Part shown: piece after piece, positions 60,487 to 64,000 of the stretch | Position numbering within the stretch: the stretch's first letter is position 1 | How the letters are laid out: every line of letters begins with the position of its first letter | Source: an uncultured Phascolarctobacterium sp. | GTDB taxonomy: Bacteria > Bacillota > Negativicutes > Acidaminococcales > Acidaminococcaceae | Assembly (NCBI GenBank): GCA_900545025.1 | Contig: UQXH01000005.1 | Location: 1 to 64,000 of the forward strand | Length of the DNA stretch: 64,000 bases | Direction of reading: 5' to 3' | Position numbers and translations under genes: made by a program | The notes under the pieces: generated by a model | The model's input: only the letters and a program-made list of their open reading frames with translations | Told to the model about the DNA's origin: nothing | The model's database searches: none

Positions 60487-61212
60487 TCAGCGTTTCAGCA
60501 CTGCTGGCGGCAGTTCTTCCCACGGCGCATATTTAATTTTTGTGCAGGCAAGATATTTCTTATAACGAGCCTCGTCCTCCTGCTCGGCAGCAGCTGCGGC
60601 AATGTCTGCTTTTCCCTGTTCATTGAGCGGATAATGCTGCAAAGCTTCAGCTAAGAGTTCCGCTGCCTCTTTAAAATTACCGGCAGCAGCAGCATTCTCG
60701 GCCAGAAATTTACCGGCAAAATAACGGTACGGATTAACGCCGCCGTTATCTTTCTCTGCTTCCAGCATTTCTCTTGCTTCCTGCTCCGCTTTATCGCCCT
60801 GCTCACTTTCACGCATAATTTCCAGACGACGGCACCAGATATCGCCTCTGGCTACGCCATGAAAGGGATGCTGAAAGCGGCGGCAGTAACGATACGCCCT
60901 GTCCAGATAAATCAGCGGCGCATGAGATGTATGAGTCAGCTTCCAGACAATTTCTGCCACATCACGCAGGCACAGTACCATGTGCTCCACATCACTGAGG
61001 CCATATTCAGGAACGTTCTCTTCGTCCGGCTTTTCTTTAATAACCGTACTCAGCACTACCATAGCGCCCTCAATATCGTCCAGCACCAGCAGCATGCGGC
61101 CTACAATACTGCGGCAGCGCCAGTCGTTCATATCACTTATCATCCCTGTCGGCACCGGCCACTGACAGGTTGCAACTTTATTGACATATTCATTCCATTG
61201 TTCCTGTTCCAT
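60487..61212 (-). CDS. TPR-like helical protein, function unknown
   Basis: 241 residues, all-helical, with tetratricopeptide-like pairs (LVLDDIEGAMVVLSTVIKEKPDEEN, AAAAGNFKEAAELLAEALQHYPLNEQ) and several Trp/Cys positions near the start. No catalytic motif. It is driven by a consensus promoter with an ATAATTATCA operator-like palindrome just downstream, similar to the box before the perR-like gene, so metal- or peroxide-dependent control is possible. GGAGG precedes the ATG. Confidence 0.75.
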   Translation of the reverse strand: MEQEQWNEYVNKVATCQWPVPTGMISDMNDWRCRSIVGRMLLVLDDIEGAMVVLSTVIKEKPDEENVPEYGLSDVEHMVLCLRDVAEIVWKLTHTSHAPLIYLDRAYRYCRRFQHPFHGVARGDIWCRRLEIMRESEQGDKAEQEAREMLEAEKDNGGVNPYRYFAGKFLAENAAAAGNFKEAAELLAEALQHYPLNEQGKADIAAAAAEQEDEARYKKYLACTKIKYAPWEELPPAVLKR

Positions 61213-61226
61213 AGTTTTCCTCCAAC

Positions 61227-61279
61227 TAATTGATAATTATTACTAATTGAAGTATAGCATCATCCTATCAGTTAGTCAA
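61227..61279 (-). promoter_or_regulatory. Promoter and palindromic operator of the TPR gene
   Basis: On the - strand TTGACT (61274-61279), 17-bp spacer, TATACT (61251-61256). Just downstream lies the palindrome AATTAGTAATAATTATCAAT (about 61229-61248), with the core ATAATTATCA also present in the perR upstream region at 37104-37120. Confidence 0.75.
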
Positions 61280-61288
61280 GAAAACAAA

Positions 61289-61317
61289 AACCTGCCCGTA
61301 AAATCTACGGGCAGGTT
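61289..61317 (-). terminator. Terminator of codA
   Basis: AACCTGCCCGTA (61289-61300) with TACGGGCAGGTT (61306-61317), loop AAATC, TTTTTG on the - strand. Confidence 0.92.
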
Positions 61318-61330
61318 GCTTATGCTGTAA

Positions 61331-62611
61331 TCAGTCCTGCATGTACAGGCCGCTGAGCAGTTTGTTGTCAGTAGTGATAACTTCCGGAGCTCTTTGGAAG
61401 AGGTATTTACCGTTGCGTACGGAGCAGGCAACAGAAACACGGTTGCAGACAGCTTCAAATTCGCCTTTAGCATTAAGTACGATAAAGTTAGCCGGTTTGC
61501 CTTCTTCAATACCGTATTTATCCAGAATATTCATGGTGCGGGCGCCGTTAACCGTAATCAGGTCAAGAGAATTGCTGATTTCTTCAATGGACATCATTTG
61601 AGCAATATGAATACCTGCATCCAGGATGTTCATCATATTGCCATTGCCTACAGGATACCAGGGATCGCTCATGGAGTCCTGCGCAAAGCATACGTTGATG
61701 CCTGCTTCATTCAGTTCTTTAACCCTGGTCAGGCCGCGGCGTTTCGGATAAGCGTCAAAGCGTCCCTGCAGATGGATATTTTCAGTGGGGCAGGAAATAA
61801 AGTTAACTTTGGACAGTCCCAAAAGTTTGAACAGCTTATAGGTATAAGCATTGTTATAGGAATGCATGGCGCAGGTATGGCTGGCAGTAGCTTTTTCAGC
61901 AACACCGCTGCGCAGCGCTTCGCATGCCAGTACTTCAATAAATCTGGATTGGTCATCGTCGGTTTCGTCGCAGTGAATATCAACCATTTTATCGTATTTA
62001 ACAGCCAGTTCAAAAGCTTTCTTGACGCTGGCAACGCCGTCTTCTCGGGTATATTCAAAGTGAGGAATAGCGCCAACCAGGTCTGCGCCCATTTTCAAAG
62101 CTTCTTCTACCAGTTCGTCGCCGCCGGGATAAGCATACATACCTTCCTGCGGGAAAGCGATAATCTGCAGGGTGCAGGTATCTTTAACTTCTTCACGCAG
62201 TTCCAGCATAGCCTGCAGAGCAGTCAGCTTGGGATCGGTAACGTCAACATGGGTACGGATATGTTGTACGCCGGTAAGAATTTCCTGTTTCATAGCCTGT
62301 TTAGCGCGGTCTTTGATTTCTTCTTTAGTAAGATGACCTTTGGTCTCGCTCCAGCGCTGGATACCTTCAAATAAAGAACCGGTCTTGTTGGCTGCCGCAG
62401 GATTGAGAGCGGTAAATACATAGTCCAGATGCAGATGGGGATCGCAGTACGGCGGTACAACCAGCTTGCCTGCTATGTCTACTACTTCATCAGCCTTAAC
62501 CTGGCCGGCCAACCCCGGAGCAATCTGCTGGAACTTGCCGTCTACAATATACAGATCCTGCAGTTGGTCCTGACCTTTCAGCTTTGCATTGGTAAATAAA
62601 ATGCTGCTCAT
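61331..62611 (-). CDS. codA: Cytosine deaminase-like amidohydrolase
   Basis: A 426-residue metal-dependent amidohydrolase close in length to E. coli CodA (427). Metal ligands lie in CDPHLHLD (His59, His61) and DIHCDETDD (His, Glu proton shuttle). SHTCAMHS follows, and the Asp is in CFAQDSMSDPWYPVGNGNMM. It deaminates cytosine to uracil or a related ring; isocytosine or creatinine-type substrates are possible given the creatininase fragment beside it. GGAGAG precedes the ATG. Confidence 0.9.
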   Translation of the reverse strand: MSSILFTNAKLKGQDQLQDLYIVDGKFQQIAPGLAGQVKADEVVDIAGKLVVPPYCDPHLHLDYVFTALNPAAANKTGSLFEGIQRWSETKGHLTKEEIKDRAKQAMKQEILTGVQHIRTHVDVTDPKLTALQAMLELREEVKDTCTLQIIAFPQEGMYAYPGGDELVEEALKMGADLVGAIPHFEYTREDGVASVKKAFELAVKYDKMVDIHCDETDDDQSRFIEVLACEALRSGVAEKATASHTCAMHSYNNAYTYKLFKLLGLSKVNFISCPTENIHLQGRFDAYPKRRGLTRVKELNEAGINVCFAQDSMSDPWYPVGNGNMMNILDAGIHIAQMMSIEEISNSLDLITVNGARTMNILDKYGIEEGKPANFIVLNAKGEFEAVCNRVSVACSVRNGKYLFQRAPEVITTDNKLLSGLYMQD

Positions 62612-62688
62612 GATTTTCTCTCCTTTTCGCTTATATTATTGGATATTTATCAGCTGCCGCTTCTTGGTTTGCAGCTTTGATTACCGTC

Positions 62689-62760
62689 ATTATAACAATG
62701 GTATCTGTGAAAAGCATTGGACAAAGAATCCAAAAAGCATCAGCTTTTTTTGTATACTTT
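62689..62760. promoter_or_regulatory. codA promoter region with TTGTATAC element
   Basis: On the - strand an extended -10, TGTTATAAT (box complement 62689-62694), lies about 80 bp upstream of codA. TTGTATAC starting at 62750 matches the repeated element before the symporter at 47209-47240. A weak hairpin AAAAAGC/GCTTTTT (about 62732-62750) precedes it. Confidence 0.45.
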
Positions 62761-62800
62761 TTGCACTAACAGGAAACCGTTTTTTTGTAGCTTTTGTACA

Positions 62801-62829
62801 TTGTTCCCCACAGCTTTACAGGTTACAAT
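62801..62829 (+). promoter_or_regulatory. Promoter of the creatininase fragment
   Basis: TTGTTC (62801-62806), 17-bp spacer, TACAAT (62824-62829), divergent from codA. Confidence 0.55.
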
Positions 62830-62904
62830 GAAGGCACAGTAAGCTAGCAACTGCGACAAACAGAAAACTGAATCTAAACATCATTAACAAAGGAGCGATT
62901 GACC

Positions 62905-63033
62905 ATGATTAAGATGACTGAAATGACCTGGATGGAATTCGACAAAATGATTAAAGATGAAGCTATCACCATCCTTCCGATTGGCGCCTGCGAACAACAC
63001 GGTCCGCATCTGTCGCTGAGCGTTGACACCGTT
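62905..63033 (+). pseudogene. Creatininase family, N-terminal fragment only
   Basis: The first 43 codons of a creatinine amidohydrolase-family gene, MIKMTEMTWMEFDKMI through GACEQHGPHLSLSVDTV, including the metal-binding Glu/His of EQHGPH. AAAGGAGC and a promoter are intact. After Val43 the family sequence (normally continuing ...DT followed by a helix) is lost, and the DNA continues as the reverse strand of a sodium:solute symporter. About 200 residues are missing, so no active enzyme is made. Confidence 0.85.
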
Positions 63034-64000
63034 AGTCAGCATTGTAGAAACTCCGAAAGCCAGCCCGGCAATAGAACCCAGCGCAGATAAAAGCAAAGCC
63101 GCTATCCCTACCCCTCCAAGAAATTCCGGCAAATAGTTTAACAAATACATGGGCAAAGCATCAATAGGATTGATCTCTGGATGATGTACCGACATAAACA
63201 TCCCTATAACAACTGACGGTAAACCAATCGGAATTACTGTTATTGCCGCTATAATACACCCACGTTTAGCCGTTGCGGAATCTTTAGCAGAAAAAACTGC
63301 CTGTATATAACTTTGTGTAGATACAACGCCCATAATCATCGACAGCAGATTTATCAAACTATTCTGTAAGCCATGTCCAAACAAACTGAACCATTTATCA
63401 TCAATAATCACACTCCTCATACCGCCAAGATGATTCATATCAACATAAGCTAATACGCCGCCTAAAAAAACAGTAATAAAAATAATTCCGATTTTAAAAA
63501 TACCTGCTAAACCGGAACCGTTTAATCCACCAAAAAATATCATTGCTCCTGCAACAGTCATAATAATAAAAACAGAGAGTGAAAGATTAATACCAAATAT
63601 TGAACTGATTAAATTTATTGCCGTTAAAGAACTGGCCACAATACTGAAAAAAATACCCATAGAAGCAGACACTCCTGCCAAAATTCCTGCTTTAACACCG
63701 TATTTTATTTCCATATATTGGGCGATAGTTGTTAATCCACTTTCTCGTAACGGCTTAGCATAAATGTATGCCATAATAATAAACGCAATACCACTGCCTA
63801 ATGTAAACCACCAGGCCGGCAGACCTATTTTAAATCCCAGCTGCGCAGTACCTACCGTTGCAGCCCCTCCTACTATAGTACTTATGATACATCCCGCAAC
63901 CATCCCCATTCCGGCGTTTCTTCCGCCAACACTATATTCATCTGCAGATTTAATTTTTCCGGCTTGCAAAAAACCTGGCAATAACCCGAGCAGCATAGTT
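63034..64000 (-). pseudogene. Sodium:solute symporter (SSF), truncated C-terminus, runs off the right edge
   Basis: The - strand encodes the N-terminal and middle part of an SSF transporter, with DEYSVGGRNAGMGMVAGCIISTIVGGAATVG and SGIAFIIMAYIYAKPLRESGLTTIAQYMEIKYG, through ALLLSALGSIAGLAFGVSTMLT. The protein then breaks inside a helix-loop that normally continues for another 100-150 residues. Downstream frame codons (NGVNAQRQ...) are the antisense of the creatininase fragment. The start lies beyond position 64000. It is AT-richer than codA. Confidence 0.85.

Overview
The window looks like a chromosomal segment of a diderm Firmicute of the class Negativicutes, most likely Acidaminococcaceae (Phascolarctobacterium/Acidaminococcus-like). 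This is an inference from several traits: Firmicute-style gene order (dnaX-ybaB-recR-bofA behind an SRP RNA; walJ-htrA-rlmH), a T-box and a TPP riboswitch, AGGAGG-type ribosome binding sites, an outer-membrane FadL-type porin with a signal peptide, and a type V-A (Cas12a) CRISPR array. Most of the window is moderately GC-rich. The first ~6 kb and the last ~1 kb are clearly AT-richer and look acquired or rearranged.

Layout. 1-1283: leader, 16 repeat-spacer units and a truncated last repeat of a Cas12a-type array (cas genes must lie left of the window), closed by a terminator. 1299-6060: an AT-rich insert bounded by a 34-bp direct repeat of the thiC 3' end; it holds a twice-frameshifted DUF4143 ATPase with four 33-bp-spaced upstream repeats, and a two-gene ABC importer (ATPase-CBS plus permease-binding protein fusion). 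6067-7590: thiC with TPP riboswitch. 7591-13200: iron-alcohol dehydrogenase, DUF554, small unknowns, and a DUF3100 membrane pair plus M20 amidohydrolase behind a structured leader. 13375-15484: cysE and a GltD-like flavoprotein. 15563-20755: cstA, CHAD protein, 2-hydroxyacid dehydrogenase, glyoxalase, DUF456. 20909-24686: MscS, thioredoxin reductase/thioredoxin, NSS symporter. 24880-28597: serine operon serC-serA-phosphatase behind a T-box with a Ser (UCC) specifier and a duplicated antiterminator/terminator. 28661-37191: iron-sulfur flavoprotein, ABC-F/MATE/acyltransferase operon, deoC-walJ-htrA-rlmH operon, PerR-type regulator with its boxes. 37248-47628: Tex, PAP2, split LysO, FakA/FakB, LCP, Nudix, dicarboxylate symporter, XRE regulator. 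47911-52293: pdxK/thiD, bofA-recR-ybaB-dnaX, SRP RNA, tRNA-Ser(GGA). 52329-61279: Usp; EFR1-ferredoxin/two FAD-linked oxidases/MetQ/M20 operon; FadL; TPR protein. 61331-64000: codA, then a break that joins a creatininase N-terminal piece head-on to a truncated sodium:solute symporter.

Genes that work together: the serine operon contains all three phosphorylated-pathway steps if the histidine phosphatase is the phosphoserine phosphatase. Its T-box reads the codon of the tRNA-Ser(GGA) found 27 kb away, and cysE would drain serine to cysteine. FakA and FakB form one fatty-acid kinase. TrxB/TrxA are a redox pair in which the reductase lacks the usual NADPH motifs. No complete undescribed system is proven here. 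The strongest unexplained signals are the inverted repeat copy in the CRISPR leader, the 33-bp repeats before the ATPase, the thiC-flanked insert, the structured leader before the M20 gene, and the creatininase/symporter breakpoint.
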